From contig NC_079207.1 of assembly GCF_026745355.1 (NCBI RefSeq), positions 35,062,502 through 35,126,501 of the forward strand: a stretch of 64,000 bases of DNA, written 5' to 3'. Positions 44,726-57,626 of the stretch are shown here, in pieces (the first letter of the stretch is position 1; every line of letters begins with the position of its first letter). Source of the stretch: Beta vulgaris subsp. vulgaris (lineage: Eukaryota > Streptophyta > Magnoliopsida > Caryophyllales > Amaranthaceae). The notes beneath the pieces are model-generated. The model worked only from the letters and a program-made list of their open reading frames with translations, did not search any database and was not told the DNA's origin. The position numbers and the translations under genes are program-made.

Positions 44726-44926
44726 TCCAGGTTCGTAATCTTTGATTTCTTTTTCAAAGCTTTAAGCTTTTGTTTATGGGTTGCATTGTAAGTAGCTGTG
44801 TGTTGTAAGAGGAAGAAACAATCTCAGTGGCTGTAGCTGTGAGGAGAACTTAGCTTCTCAAAGTATCCTTAAAAATTGAGTCTTTCCTAGATTTACTGTC
44901 CTTATATGAATGATTAGAAGAAAAAA

Positions 44927-45777
44927 ATGACAAATACAAAAATAGAACCAGGACGTTCTTTGTATTTGCACCCATCTGAAGGAACTCACACTATAAGTGT
45001 TGAAAAATTGGAAGGTTCCAAAAATTATAGATCTTGGAAAAGATCGTTTGAAATCAGCCTAGCTTCTAAGAGAAAGTTAGGATTTGTGACAGGGGGAGAG
45101 AAAAAATATAGCACTGACAGTGTGAAGAGTGAAGCCTGGGACACTTGCAACAATATGGTGATTTCTTGGATTTTGTCCTCTATGTCTGAGTCTATAAAGA
45201 AATCTGTTATGTTCATTACTAATGCCACTGAAATCTGGAAACAACTTGAGAGAAGATTTTCAGTGTCAAATGGAGCCAGAAAATATAAACTCCATAAGGC
45301 AGTGTATGAAACAAAACAAGGAGGTAGAGGTGTAGCAGACTTCTACACTGAAATGAAAAGCATGTGGGAAGAGATGGATGCCCTACCAGACTCGACCCTG
45401 AAATCACTGCCTACATTGGAGCTATTCAAAGAGAAAAAGAAGAAGAACGCTTATTCCAGTTTTTAAATGGACTGGATGACAACTTTGGAACTCAAAGAAG
45501 TCATATACTCATGATGAGCCCCCTTCCTATTGTGGAAACTGTGTGTGGAATGGTGCAACAGGAAGAATCTCAGAGAGATGCATTTAGTTCTGTGAAGTAG
45601 GAGAGTGATGTATTTGCTATGTATAGCAAGAAGAGTGAACTTCCATGCTCCAATTGTGGAAAGCTGGGACATCCTACTGAAAAATGTTGGGTATGCAAGG
45701 CATGTGGAAAACCAGGGCACTCAATAGATAAATGTTGGACTATTGTTGGGTTCCCAAGTAAAAATGGGAAATATTAA
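44927..45777 (+). pseudogene. gag: copia gag with two zinc knuckles, frame-broken
   Basis: The gag start is at 44927 (MTNTKIEPGRSLYLHPSE). The UBN2-type gag domain includes LEGSKNYRSWKRSFEISL and WKQLERRFSVSNGARKYKL. Near 45385-45400 the reading moves to another frame, which continues with EERLFQFLNGLDDNFGTQRS and, after a TAG at 45598, two CX2CX4HX4C-type zinc knuckles (CSNCGKLGHPTEKC and CKACGKPGHSIDKC). A TAA at 45775 follows. Gag forms the virus-like particle and packages RNA; this copy cannot be translated through. Confidence 0.85.
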
Positions 45778-45879
45778 AGAGACTTTAAAGGAAAAAATAG
45801 GGAAACATTGTACAGAGGGGGTCAAGCAAAGGAACAAAGAGCTCCAGAGTGCAGATGTCAGCTAACTTGTGCAGCCAGA

Positions 45880-48800
45880 ATGAAGGGAGTAGCAGTGCAG
45901 GTGGGATTACTGCAGCTCAATTGGAGCAATTACTCAAGCTGCTGCCTCTTCCATCACAAGGGGGACAAGGTGATTCATAAGAAGAAATGGAAGTAAATTA
46001 TGCTGAGATGCTTAAGTGTAATCTTGTTCAATCTGAGTGCAAAGGTTAGATTATAGATTCAGGAGCAACCCACCATATGACTGGGAGCTATGAACAACTT
46101 GAAAATGCTGTCACACCAATTGATCAACCCAGAATCAGTTTGCCTAATGGTGAAACTTCTGTGGTGTCTCACTCTGGAGAAGTGAAGTTAGCTGGGAAGT
46201 TGAAGCTAGACAAGGTAATGTATATACCAAGTTTCAAGCACAGCTTGTTATCTGTGCAGAAACTAACTCGTGAACTCAAGTGCAAAGTCCTCTTTCACTC
46301 ACAATTCTGCATTGTTCAAGATGGAGAGAGTTGTGAAGTGATAGCACTTGGGAGAGCTGTGAGAGGAATCTATTACCTGATCAATGAACTTGTGAGGGAT
46401 GTCATTGAGAGAGTGTATGCAAACTTACTCAGTCTGAATGAGACAGTTAAGAAGGAAAGAGATGGAATGGCTGCTTCTACAGAACTAGTGATTCCTCCAT
46501 CTGTAACTAAGAAGAAAAAAGTGAATTTGACCACAGTATGGCACTGCAGGCTAGGGCATGCTCCAGTTGAGAGAATCAGGAAAATTAAAGGGCTGTAAGG
46601 CTTCAACATTAACTGTGCAGAAGAATGCTTAACATGCCCTATTGCTAAGTTCACCAAACTTCCATTTCAAGCAAGCAACAGTAGAGCCAAGGAACCATTT
46701 GAGCTCATTCACATTGATACTTGGGGGCCCTACAGGGTGAGTACTAGGCATGGTCATCAATACTTTCTGACCATTGTAGATGATCATAGCAGAGTTACCT
46801 GGATTCATCTTATAAAACTGAAAAGTGAAGCATTCAGGGTGATTGAAGAATTTGTCCATATGGTGAGGACTCAATACAACAAACAAGTGAAGAAGGTGAG
46901 AAGTGATAATGCATGGGAATTTGATGACAGGCAATGCAGGGAGTTTTATGGCAAACCGGGTATCCTTCATGAAACAAGCTGTGTGGACAACCCTCAACAA
47001 AATGGTAGAGCTGAGAGGCGTCACAGAAACTTGCTGGAGATGGGTTGAGCATTGAGATTTCAAAGTGGGCTCCCTCTCAAATACTGGGGAGACTACATTA
47101 TGACAGCTACTTTCCTCACCAACAGGTTACCTTCAGCTGTTCTTGGACATCAAACCCCATTTGAGGTACTTCACTCTTATAAACCTGACTATACTAGATT
47201 GAAAAGTTTTGGGTGCCTAGTGATAGCTGTTAACCCTGACAGAACTAGTGACAAGTTTAAACCCAAGGGTGTCCCCTGTGTATTTATAGGGTACCCTAAG
47301 AGTCAAAAAGGGTATAAACTTCTTAATCTTGTCACCAACATGACCTTTGTGAGCCGAGATGTGAAGTTTTATGAACAAATTTACCCCTACCGTGTCCTCA
47401 AACCCAATAGCAAACAAACCTCACCCTTCAGTCTCTCTCACCTCCACCAGTTTGATGACTTCCCAGAAGATAACGTGTCTACTGAATCCTATGCCCCAGG
47501 TCCCTCTTGTGAACCTACTAACATTGCTGCTACCAATGAAGAACCTACAGTATCTCAACCCCCTCCAGACACTCACTTACCTCATGTGAGACACTCTTCC
47601 AGGTCTCACAACCCACCTTCTTGGCTCAATGACTATTACACTGGTCATGTTTCTATAACACCAACCCCAGCTAAAATATCTACTACTATTCCTACCTATC
47701 CCTCCTCTCCTTTCAGTTGTTTTCTTTCTCAACTATCCATAAACTCAGAACCAAAACATTTCAAGGAAGCCATAACTCACACTCACTGGGTTAAAGCTAT
47801 GAATGAAGAGCTCACTGCTTTAGAAGACAACCATACCTGGTGCATAACTACCCTTCCTCCTCACAAAAAACCCATTGCTTGTAAATGGCTATACAGAACC
47901 AAATATCACCCAGATGGCACCATTGAAAGACATAAGGCTAGACTGGTTATCATGGGCAATAGACAACAATATGGGATTGACTATGTAGAGACCTTTGCAC
48001 CTGTAGCCAAAATGGCCATAGTAAGGTCCTTTCTTGCTGTTGCATCTGTTCAAGGGTGGTTAGTTCATCAAATGGATGTTAAGAATGCATTCTTACATGG
48101 TGATTTACAGGAGGTGGTGTACATGAAGATGCCCCCAGGCTATAAGGGGTTGGGACATAGAATTTCTGTCAGCTCACAGGGGGAGCATGATCATGGAACG
48201 CCTACAAATCAAGTGTGCAGATTGCTTAAGTCTCTATATGGCCTGAAACAGGCTCCTAGGCAGTGGTTTGCCAAGCTCAGCTCTGCCTTGAAAGCTCTCT
48301 CCTTCACTCAGTCAAAATGTGATTACTCTCTCTTCACCAAGGTTCAAGGTGACTCCTTCACAGCTATACCGGTATATGTGGATGACCTACTGGTTGCTGG
48401 CAATAATATGGCCAGTAAAGATGAAGTCAAAGCTTTTCTCTCCTCTTAATTTCATATGAAAGATCTAGGCAATCTTAGGTACTTCCTCGGCCTAGAAGTT
48501 GATAGAACTGCTCAAGGGATATTTCTCTCTCAAAGAAAATATCTTCATGATGTGCTCTCTACTTACAACATGACTCATTGCAAACCCTTGAAGCTACCTA
48601 TGGATACTCACCTGAAACTAACTGCTGATATTGGAGACCCCTTAACTGACCCTTCTCCTTATCAACAATTAGTGGGCAAGTTAATTTACCTTACCCTCAC
48701 CAAACCAGATATAGCCTTTCCCATTCATGTTCTAAGCCAATTTATGCACAAGCCTACCATAGTCCACTTTCAGGCTGCTAAGCGCATCCTAAGATACCTC

Positions 48801-49331
48801 TCAGGGTCCTCACATCAGGGGATACTTCTTGCTTCCTCCTCTGCTGCTAAGCTCTTTGCATACTGTGATAGTGATTGGGCTGGTTGCCCCAACACTAGAA
48901 GATCCACCTCTGGCTTTTGTATCCTTCTAGGCCAGTCCCCTATCTCTTGGAAGAGTAAACGCCAATCAGTAGTGGCTACATCTACTGCAGAGGCAGAATA
49001 CAGATCAATGGCCTTCACTGTCTATGAGGTCATGTGGCTTAAGCAGCTCCTCAAAGATCTTGGCCTTACAAACATGGGAGGCACTCCACTTTACTGCGAC
49101 AATCAGGCAGCAATGGCTATCTCTGCAAATCTAGTGCATCATGAAAAGACAAAGCACGTGGATATTGACTGCCATTTTCTCAGAGACAAGGCACAAGAGG
49201 GTGTTATCACTCCTACTTACATTCCATCCACCCAGCAACTAGCTGACATTCTCACCAAGCAACTTCCTTCATCTCAACATCACCTGCTATTGCGCAAGCT
49301 GGGAGTGTGCTCCTCCCCACTCTCAGCTTGA
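45880..49331 (+). pseudogene. pol: copia pol (protease-integrase-RT-RNase H), stopped but in one frame
   Basis: From about 45880 to 49331 one frame carries the whole of pol. Protease is IIDSGATHHM (DSG core 46056-46064). Integrase shows WHCRLGH, CLTC, IDTWGP, VDDHSR and the DNPQQNGRAERRHR block, then the [13 protein letters not shown] region. Reverse transcriptase begins around [20 protein letters not shown] (47883), with [27 protein letters not shown] and YVDD at 48375-48386. RNase H includes YCDSDWAGCPNTRRSTSG, STAEAEYRSMA and HVDIDCHFLRD. Stops lie at 45978, 46047, 46596, 47046 and 48447 (first base). Each can be explained by one C-to-T or G-to-A change (CAA, CGA or TGG codons). The frame is otherwise intact and ends with TGA at 49329-49331. 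Confidence 0.92.
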
Positions 49332-49338
49332 GGGGGAG
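49329..49338 (+). promoter_or_regulatory. copia polypurine tract
   Basis: TGAGGGGGAG directly before the 3' LTR; it overlaps the pol stop codon. Confidence 0.9.
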
Positions 49339-49679
49339 TGTTGGAGATAGAAGAGTAAATCAAGCTCATTTGGACCTGTTTTAAGCCCATTACAAATATC
49401 CTAGCATCTTAATGGCATTTATGTAATAAGCTGGCTTATAGTCCTTTTAAGTCATTTAGTGAAGATCTCTTGGATCATGTGCATTCACCTGGCAATCATG
49501 TGAGCAGGAGAATATTCCTAGGGACTGTTGCTAGGGTTGTCATTCAAGTAGTATATATACTTATCTTGTAAGCAAAGAATGTTAAGAGAGAATGAAATGA
49601 AAATAGTAGCCGTTGTGAGAAACTTGAGCAACCCATTGTTACATTGCTATGCTTGCTGAACTTGACACGATTGTCCTCA
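49339..49679 (+). repeat. copia 3' LTR
   Basis: 341 bp, same borders as the 5' LTR with five base differences. Confidence 0.95.
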
Positions 49680-50195
49680 CCCACATAGCTCTTAGCACAA
49701 TACATTGGCACCCTCTTCTTGTTGTTGTACAGGTAGTAGTAATCAAACCCATTTTCAATGGCATTCCCTTGCAAAGCTCTCCTTCAAAATTAATTTGATG
49801 GGAACTAAAGGCCTTTACTTAGTAGAATCTGGCATTTTAAGTCCACATCTGGGTTGAAGGCAGGGTATTGAGGCCCTTCATCATCTGACCAATGTTACTC
49901 ACCAACTCATCATCACTGTCAGCTAAATCCTTATCATTTCCAACCTTAACTGCCTCCTCATCAGCTTCTTCATACTCAAATTCATGCTTTCTAGCATTAT
50001 TCGACAGCCCACCCAAAATAGTCCTAAATGAATCTTCAATGCTGAAATCCACGTTCTCACTGAACAACTCATCATCATTGTGGCCTTCAAAATCATCATC
50101 ACTCAATAAACATCATTGTCCTCACCCTCTTAATTCTCAGAACCACTCAACTCTTCACCTTCGTCGCTAATTTGGGGCAGCATTGATTAAGCTCA
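49680..50195 (-). pseudogene. MULE transposase N-terminal relic
   Basis: Minus-strand frames encode an acidic stretch (DSDDELVSNIGQMMKGLNTL) followed, in shifted frames, by words like FSSHQ and AIENGFDYYYLYNNKKRVPM with YCAK. The order fits the N-terminal domain of plant MuDR/MURA-type transposases, with an acidic lead, a 'FSS' block and then KKRV-CAK. The copia element inserted right after this block; a few matching bases may continue at 44337-44372. Stops and frame changes make it a relic. Confidence 0.58.
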
Positions 50196-50764
50196 CTCTT
50201 CTAACTTATGAACTTTTTCCGAAGAAATAGGAAGTTTTTGAGCCCATTGGAAAAAAGGTTTCAAGGGTGGTTTGCCTACATTTGATGATGAAGGAGTAGA
50301 AGTTGCTACAGTGCTCATTCAGTTATTCTTTATAAATACTAAATATTTTGTAATTAAAATATATGAATATAATAGTTCTACATTTTAGCTAATTTACTTG
50401 TCTTACTCTTTTCAAGATCCCAATGCAATTCAATTATTACCTTCTATTTCTTCCTTTAATTTGTTCAAATTTAATTCGCTTTCCAATTCATTTGTCAAGG
50501 CAAACTCACAAACTAAATATGCAAAGTAAATGTTATTCATTATTAGGCAGCATAGGAAGAACAAAACTATACAAATAAATGTTATTCATTATTAGAGAGC
50601 ATAGGAAGAACATAACTTAACAAATAATCTATTAAGTTGTTTAGATCCTACGTTCTTTAATGGTTAATAAGAATTACTATGCATATTTGATATATATGCA
50701 AATTAAATCGACAAATGATTCAATTTTGTCATAAATTAAACTCAAATGACACAAATAATTTACA
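50196..50764. other. no gene recognised
   Basis: AT-rich; two near-identical 40-bp stretches (TTATTCATTATTAG-AGCATAGGAAGAAC) occur at 50532 and 50583. Confidence 0.45.
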
Positions 50765-51222
50765 TTACATGTCATGGTTAGTTCGGGTAACCTTGCGTCG
50801 TAATGATTTGGGTCGGGTTGTCTTGGGTTGGATTGGATTTTGATCAGGTTGAATATGGGTCGAATAGCAACTAGGTCGGGTAGTAACTGGATCGGGTAAT
50901 AAGTAGGTAGGATAGTAAGTGGGTCGATTAGTTAGTAACTTGGTGGGTCGAACTGGGCCATTTGGGTGAAGTCGGGTCCAGGTTAGTTTTGGGTCGAAAA
51001 CAGGTTTGTTCAGATCATACTTCACGTGTCTAATTGGACATGAGTACAACTTGGAACCCTAGATCGATTATGTTTTTCATGTCCACGAGTAAACTGGGCA
51101 CGTATAGGCACTAGGTCGAAATGAGTCTACTTTCAACCATCCACGCTCTGGTCGTAACAGGTTGAGTCTGAGTCAGATTAGGGTTCACCCATAGATAGGT
51201 CCTGTTTTTTACACCTCTAAGA
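50765..51222. repeat. GGGTCGG-rich hAT-like non-autonomous remnant
   Basis: A 450-bp stretch dominated by GGGTCGG/GGTCGGGT words and ending GTTTTTTACACCTCTA. The complement TAGAGGTGTAAAAAAC is a common hAT terminus. No left terminus or 8-bp duplication was found. Confidence 0.4.
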
Positions 51223-51290
51223 CCGGTAAGCAAACGAGATCAATTAGAATACAACATTTTTTTAATCATCATATACCACCTTTTTAGAGT

Positions 51291-51432
51291 AGTAAGTGAT
51301 AGCCCAATGGTATTTGCATCACCTCCGGTAACTACAGATCCTGGGATCGAGTCTCACCCGTTGCAAGGAGGAATTTTCAATTTCCCACACTCCTTGCAAG
51401 GATTTCATATTACCTTAAAAAAAATACCACCT
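51291..51432 (+). mobile_element. tRNA-derived SINE
   Basis: A box-like TAGCCCAATGG (51300) and B box-like GATCGAGTCTC (51346) are about 40 bp apart, as in a tRNA-type Pol III promoter. They are followed by a non-tRNA body with a CTCCTTGCAAGG repeat and an A-rich end near 51420. Clover-leaf pairing is not preserved, so it is a SINE rather than a tRNA gene. Confidence 0.58.
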
Positions 51433-52314
51433 TTTAGAAAACAAATTGCAAATAATATATGCTATGGCGTATACTGCTATCTAATTCTATAGCAATTTAT
51501 GAGATCAGGCCTGTCCCTGACATTTTGGAGGCCTTAGGTGAACTCAGAAAAATTGGCCCTCTCCGATGCCACCTACTACTCTTGATGGTCAAAGTTTGTT
51601 TGAATAGGGGTTTCTTAACTCGTAAAATCTGGATTTATTTTTACTTATATTTTATATAGGATACCCACTAGATTAATGGTTAATTGCTTATATTTTATGA
51701 CACGTCTTCCTAAGTTAAGTGATATGTTGCTTTTTAAATTTATCACGCCTCTTCTACATTGAGTTGGGAGTTGGAGTCTAGGTTTTGGATTACGAAATTA
51801 TGTAATCGCTTTGACCTTTTCGAAATTTTTTTTAATATTTTTCTAGGTTTGAATTATGAAAGAAGAAAACAGGAAATTATAGAACCCCTCACTTTTTTAA
51901 CAATTCCACTTTGACATTCGCGTTTTTTTTTATTAACATCTAATATATTTGACTATCTTATTACTTTATAGATTCATATAATTTTTGTAGAATAAAATAT
52001 TTTGAAAGTAACATACATTGAGATAAATTTAATAGCATTTGTAATATATTTGACTATCTTATTATTTTATAGAATAGTAATTTTATAGTCGAACTAGAGT
52101 CAAAAAAACAATTCATCAAACAGAAAAAGTAAAAATTATATAAAATTGAGGGGGGTTGGGAAATAGCAAAAGCGACATAGTTACTCTATATGGCAAGGAA
52201 AACAACCACTTACTAAAAACTAAGAACTATATAATTAAATCATTGGAAACAAAAGAAAACCAAAAAAAAAAGGAAGCTATATATTTTTAAATCATTGAAA
52301 TAAAAGAAAACCAA
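51433..52314. other. no gene recognised
   Basis: AT-rich sequence with a diverged repeat of AATATATTTGACTATCTTAT at about 51939 and 52041. No coding signal. Confidence 0.45.
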
Positions 52315-52425
52315 AAGGCAAAGATACAGAACATCTCTCCATGGGATTCGAACCTGAGTACATAAATGCTATGGGGAATCACTATGGCAACCAGTAAACC
52401 AAGGAGCTAAGAAGCTAGGTATGAT
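52315..52425 (-). mobile_element. tRNA-derived SINE fragment
   Basis: The minus strand has AGCTCCTTGGTTTACTGG (A-box region, 52412-52395) and AGGTTCGAATCCCATGG (B box, 52356-52340), i.e. tRNA-like promoter elements at SINE spacing. No intact tRNA fold. Confidence 0.5.
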
Positions 52426-52981
52426 CATTTATTTTGAAACAACCTAAAATAATAAAAGTTTTATATTAGAGTAGAAGAAATATGTTAATTTCTATAGCTC
52501 TTATCTAAATTGTTGATTTCGTATATAGTTTATCCTAATATGATTATGGCCTCCCTTCAGAAGAAAAAAAAAATTGATTATCCCCGAAAGAAATCTGATT
52601 AATATGAACTGATATATTCGTATGTCACCTGATTAACAAAAAGACAAAAAAGTAATAAATGTCTGAATAAAAAATTAGAGTTGAAGTTATAAAATCAAAA
52701 AGAGCCACGAACTTGAAGTTATAACCACAAGTTGTCGTAGAAGTTCGTGTAGTCCGCATGCATACACAGATGGGAAGCAGAGAAAACAAATTTTTGTGGA
52801 AGTAATTTTCATAAGCCAGTATTAACGCCAAGACGGTTCGGTTGATGCCTTGATTGCCTTGTATATGCGCATATTTAAAGCAAAGCGTACATGATGAGCT
52901 GAGCACACCATTGATACGAGGTATATTAGGCATGTAGGACAAAAAAGAAAATTCGAGATTTCTCTTAAAAAAATTCTGAAC

Positions 52982-53206
52982 ATGAATGAACAAGAAGAAT
53001 ACATGGATTTATGTGAGGCTGCCTTTGAACAAGTGGATGGTCTAATACATGAATCTCATCCTGGGATTCAGCCTTCCTACAGTTTGTTGGGCTTACCAGA
53101 AATGTCACTGCAGCCTAGCATCTCTTATGAGGTGGAATTAATGGGTGATGTACCTGAGCCACAAGATAAACAAAAGGTTCATGGTGTTGAGCTCTCAAGT
53201 ACTCAA
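52982..53206 (+). CDS. bHLH gene exon 1
   Basis: 75 codons, ends at CAA|GTAAAA. Acidic, with YEVELMGDVPEPQDKQK near the end; no known domain. Confidence 0.75.
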
Positions 53207-53881
53207 GTAAAACTCCTACCCATTTTATTTTATTAGTATTCTAGACTTATAAATTGTTTGCGTGTTTTATGCTATGTTGTGTATTTGTATCTGTTACCTG
53301 CTGGAAATCTATGACGTATCATCATTTTGATAGAGTCCCCGTATTTCAATGATTTTGGCGCTGTAGTTAGCATTACGGTTTATAATTTCCGGTCGAGAGA
53401 TGTTTATGCGTTTCAGACTCATATTTGGACGATTTTGAAGATATTACCTCTATTTTTTAGTTGCAATAAATGTCTTTATATACTAATACTCCCTCCGTCT
53501 CATAATATAGAGCCTACTTTATTGTTGGTGGATCAAACTTTAAAATCTTTGACTGAATATTCTCATTTGTATATATAAAAAAAACATATTCATGTGAGAT
53601 CTTGTTAGATTCGTGTCAATGTGTTGTTTCATAATATCAACTTTTTATATTTTTTATTAATACAAAATTGAAGATATTAAAGATCAAAGTTACGTCTTGC
53701 AGATCGTGTAAAAAAAAACAAGCACTATGTTATGGGACGGAGGGAGTATTAAGAAAAGAAGAGAGAGAGTAAGATTTGACCTAATTATTCATACTTTTTA
53801 CATGTAGGATTGGTAAAATGAGGAGAAAATGGTAAAATTACCCCAAAACCTTTATAAAGAAAAGAAATGTTGCAACGAAAA

Positions 53882-53918
<37 letters not shown>

Positions 53919-54203
53919 AGTGAGTTCATATGAGAATGCATACTTATATGAGAAATGAGAATGAATTTTAAACGCTATCACTCTTATGAATAAGTGATGT
54001 AACTCTAATGAAAAAGTGATGTAACTCCAAAAAAAAAATATTTGAAAAAAAATTCAAAAAAAACAATTTTTTTTTTTTGAATTCAAAATTTTTTAGAGGG
54101 ATATAACTCTAATGAATAAGTGTTGTAACTCTAAACCAATCGTATGGTTTAGATTCATTTTCATTTCTCATGTAAGGAGCATTCTCATGTGATCTTGACT
54201 CTA

Positions 54204-54244
<41 letters not shown>

Positions 54245-57200
54245 ATATATATATATATATATATATAAAAGTGAGTTCATATGAGAATGCATACTTACAT
54301 GAGAAATGAGAATAAATTTTACGCGCTATAACTCTTATGAATAAGTGATTTAATTGTAATGAAAAGTTATTAACTCCAAAAAAAAGAATATTAGGAAAAA
54401 AATACTCAAGAAAAAAAAAGTTTTGGCTCAAAATTTTTTAAGGGGTATAAGTCTAATGAATAAGTGTTGCAACTCTAATCAAATCATGTGGTTGAGATTC
54501 ATTATCATTTCTCATGTAAGGAGCATTCTGATGTGATCTTACCCGTAGAAGTGAGTACATATGCGAATGCGTACTTACATGAGAAATGAGAATGAATTTT
54601 AGGCGCTATAACTATTATGAATAAGTGATGTAACCCGAAAAAAAGAATATTAGAAAAAAAAATTCAAAAAAAAATATTTTTTTGGCTCAAAATTTTTTAA
54701 GGGGGTATATAGCTTTAATGAACAAGTGTTGTAACTCTAATCCAATCGTGTGGTTGAGATTCATGCTCATTTCTCATGTAAGAAGCATTTCCAGGTGATC
54801 TTCTCTCTCTCTATATATATATATATGAAAATTATTGCAACTAAAACAAGACAAAACATGTATATAATTAGCTAAATATTTAAGAGTAGAAATTTAACAA
54901 GAATATTTTTGGAGGACCTCCCTTATAGATGGAACTATTTGAAGTAACACCTAATTGAAATTATTTTTAGTAGAATGCTAGTAATTGGGATTATTTCACT
55001 CAATTTTCCATTTAATGACCTACATGGTTGTATATTTTTATTTAAACAATATATATGTGTAAGTGATTTTTCAATCATAATAATTTCAAAAATAATTTAA
55101 TAAAATAATAATAATTGATCAAAATTATATGTTATGAAGATATTGCATATAATTAGAAATATCTGCTACTTTTCATATCATCTAAACTAGTTATTAGGCT
55201 CGGGCTATGCCCCGAGTAAGAAAAATTTTCATTTATTAATATAATACTTTATGATAATAACACTAAATACAACTTAGCCTAGTGGTTAAAACTTTAGTAT
55301 ATGTACTTGAGGTCTCAGGATCAAACCATATACTATGCAATTTCTTAATTTTTTTTATTGTACATGGATTACATGAACTAAAACTCCCTAGGGAGAGCGC
55401 CACGTGGCACAGTTTCATGTTTTCGCACGCCTTTTAATATATTTGTATAGATATTAATATATGTATTATAATTACATATAAAATTATGGAAGATTTTAGT
55501 TTTGTTTTCTTAAAGATATAAAGATACTTTAACATTAAAAAGAACCTTCAAGTGTCGAATTGTTTTCTTAGATTATGCCTTTTTTTTGTTCACCGTGTTT
55601 TTCTTTGTATAGGGGTTTGATGCCCCTCTTATTTAACAAAAAGAATAAAATAGCAATCAAATTTATAAGTATGATATACTTCCTCCGTTTCATTTTAATT
55701 GTCACACTTTGATATTTTACACTATTCACAAATTTCACTTTGACCATCATTTCTGATTTATACGCGGATAAAAATATAGCCATGTGGGATCTTATTAGAT
55801 TTATCATCATAACATGTATTTTACCAATATGTACTTTTTATATTTTTTACCAATACAAAACTAAAGATATATTTACTCAAAGTTTTGCATTAACATGCGT
55901 GAAAAGTGTAAGTGTGTAGATTAAAATGAAAGGGCAGGAGTACAATTTTAGAATTAAAATTACTGGATCCTTTACTGGTAAAAATTTGTAATACATACTC
56001 ACTCTTGTCCCAAACATGTTGCTATATTTTGACCATTGGCACAATTCACTTGGTAACTTTGATTGTCTTTTAGTTGATATATATAAGAAAAAACATAGTC
56101 ATGTTGGATCTTATTTGATTCGTCCCAATGTGTATTTTTCAAATATATAGTTTTTATATTTTTTCATATATGTAACTCAAGATATTGGTGTTTGAAGTTG
56201 CATCTCGTTAACTGTGAAAAAGCAAATGTAGCAACATTTTTGGGATAAAGAGAGTATGATAAAAAATTTAGAGAATCAATAAATAACTTTTATCTGTAAT
56301 TGCATTAATAGGAATAAAAATACTTCTTTAATAATATCTATACTAATATATTAAAAGGCGTGCGTAAACCAAGAACGGTGCCACGTGGCGCTCTCTGTAG
56401 GGAGTTTTAGATTATGTAATCCATGTACAATTAAAAAAATTAGAAATTACATAGTATAGGTTTTGATCCTGTAACCTCAAGTTCATGTACTAAAGTTTTA
56501 ACTACCATATCAAGTAGTATTTAGTGCTATTATATCAAAGTACAATATTAAAAAATGAAAATTTTCTTACCTGGGGCATAGCTCGGGGCTAACAGCTAGT
56601 ATATATATTATTAACAAGTAAGCACGCATGGACAAGCTTTGCACACTGCCACGTGTCACCCCATCCATATGTTGGTGTAGTGGCTCAATATGATATTTAT
56701 ATGCAAAACTTTCTGTGGAAATATTAAAAAGTCTCAAATTCATTATATCTTAATGTATCATAACCTTACTACTAAACTATTACTCGCTTGTGACAAAATA
56801 TTAAACCAAACTATACATCTCTTTTATCGTATTAAATTACTCAATGCATCACCCGAAATTTAAAAAATGATATGAAGGATAGATTCTTTTAATTACTATA
56901 AGTTTTCTAATTTTTTATATTATTATTAAACTTCCGTGGCATTTCATTATCCATACTCGCGTTTTTTTACTGTGGATAGTAAAATGAACTAATGATGTAG
57001 TAATCATATAGAAGATAAAACAGACAAGATACAAGATACGTCAGGAAACTTTTAATACAAACACTAATGGAAGGCTATATCTTCTTTCATGATATTTGTT
57101 GTTTTCCATTTTCTGATCAGGACGAGTTTATGGGGCAGTATTGCTCGAAAGACCCAACAGCTTACAAGCTTAAACGTATTCAATCAGCTCAGGTTCATAA

Positions 57201-57585
57201 TGTATCTGAGAGGGTGAGAGACTTTGACATTAAACTATTTACCTTATACTTTTTAGACTCAGATTTAGTTTCATGGAAAACGGTTTTTAGAAAAATGATT
57301 TTGTTCATTAATTCGTTATCTGATTGGACAAGTAATTTTAAAGGAAAACTATAATCAAAAAGCATTTCCAAACCTTTACAAACATTTTCCTCCAAATTTG
57401 AAGGGGAACTTTTTTCTTCTACTCTTTCGTTCCTAACATATCCATTTCAATTCCTCCCTTTTGCATAGTATTGATTAATCAAACCAAACTGGAAAAAACT
57501 AATATTTATTTGCGTTCCTGTTAGATATATTGAATCTATATGAAAGCGACTGATGTATCATTTGACTAATGCATGAAAAAAATCG

Positions 57586-57626
<41 letters not shown>

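Larger units (their letters stand above)
44373..49679 (+). mobile_element. complete Ty1/copia retrotransposon, TSD CCCAC
   Basis: Two 341-bp LTRs (44373-44713 and 49339-49679) start TGTTGGAGA and end TCCTCA. CCCAC flanks the element on both sides (44368-44372 and 49680-49684). The LTRs differ at five positions by my count (about 1.5%), indicating recent insertion. The order gag, zinc knuckle, protease, integrase, RT, RNase H is that of Ty1/copia. The coding part has seven stops and two frame changes, so the element is not autonomous. It sits inside a MULE relic whose sequence resumes at 49680. Confidence 0.95.

Noticed and set aside
45978..48449. Programmed stop or readthrough in copia pol
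   Set aside because: There are too many stops, scattered through the domains, all explained by single transitions; ordinary decay is simpler.
51291..51365. Possible tRNA gene
   Set aside because: A and B boxes are present but the clover-leaf stems do not pair and a SINE-type body follows.
52340..52415. Possible tRNA gene on the minus strand
   Set aside because: Only the promoter-like boxes fit; acceptor and anticodon stems are not recognisable.
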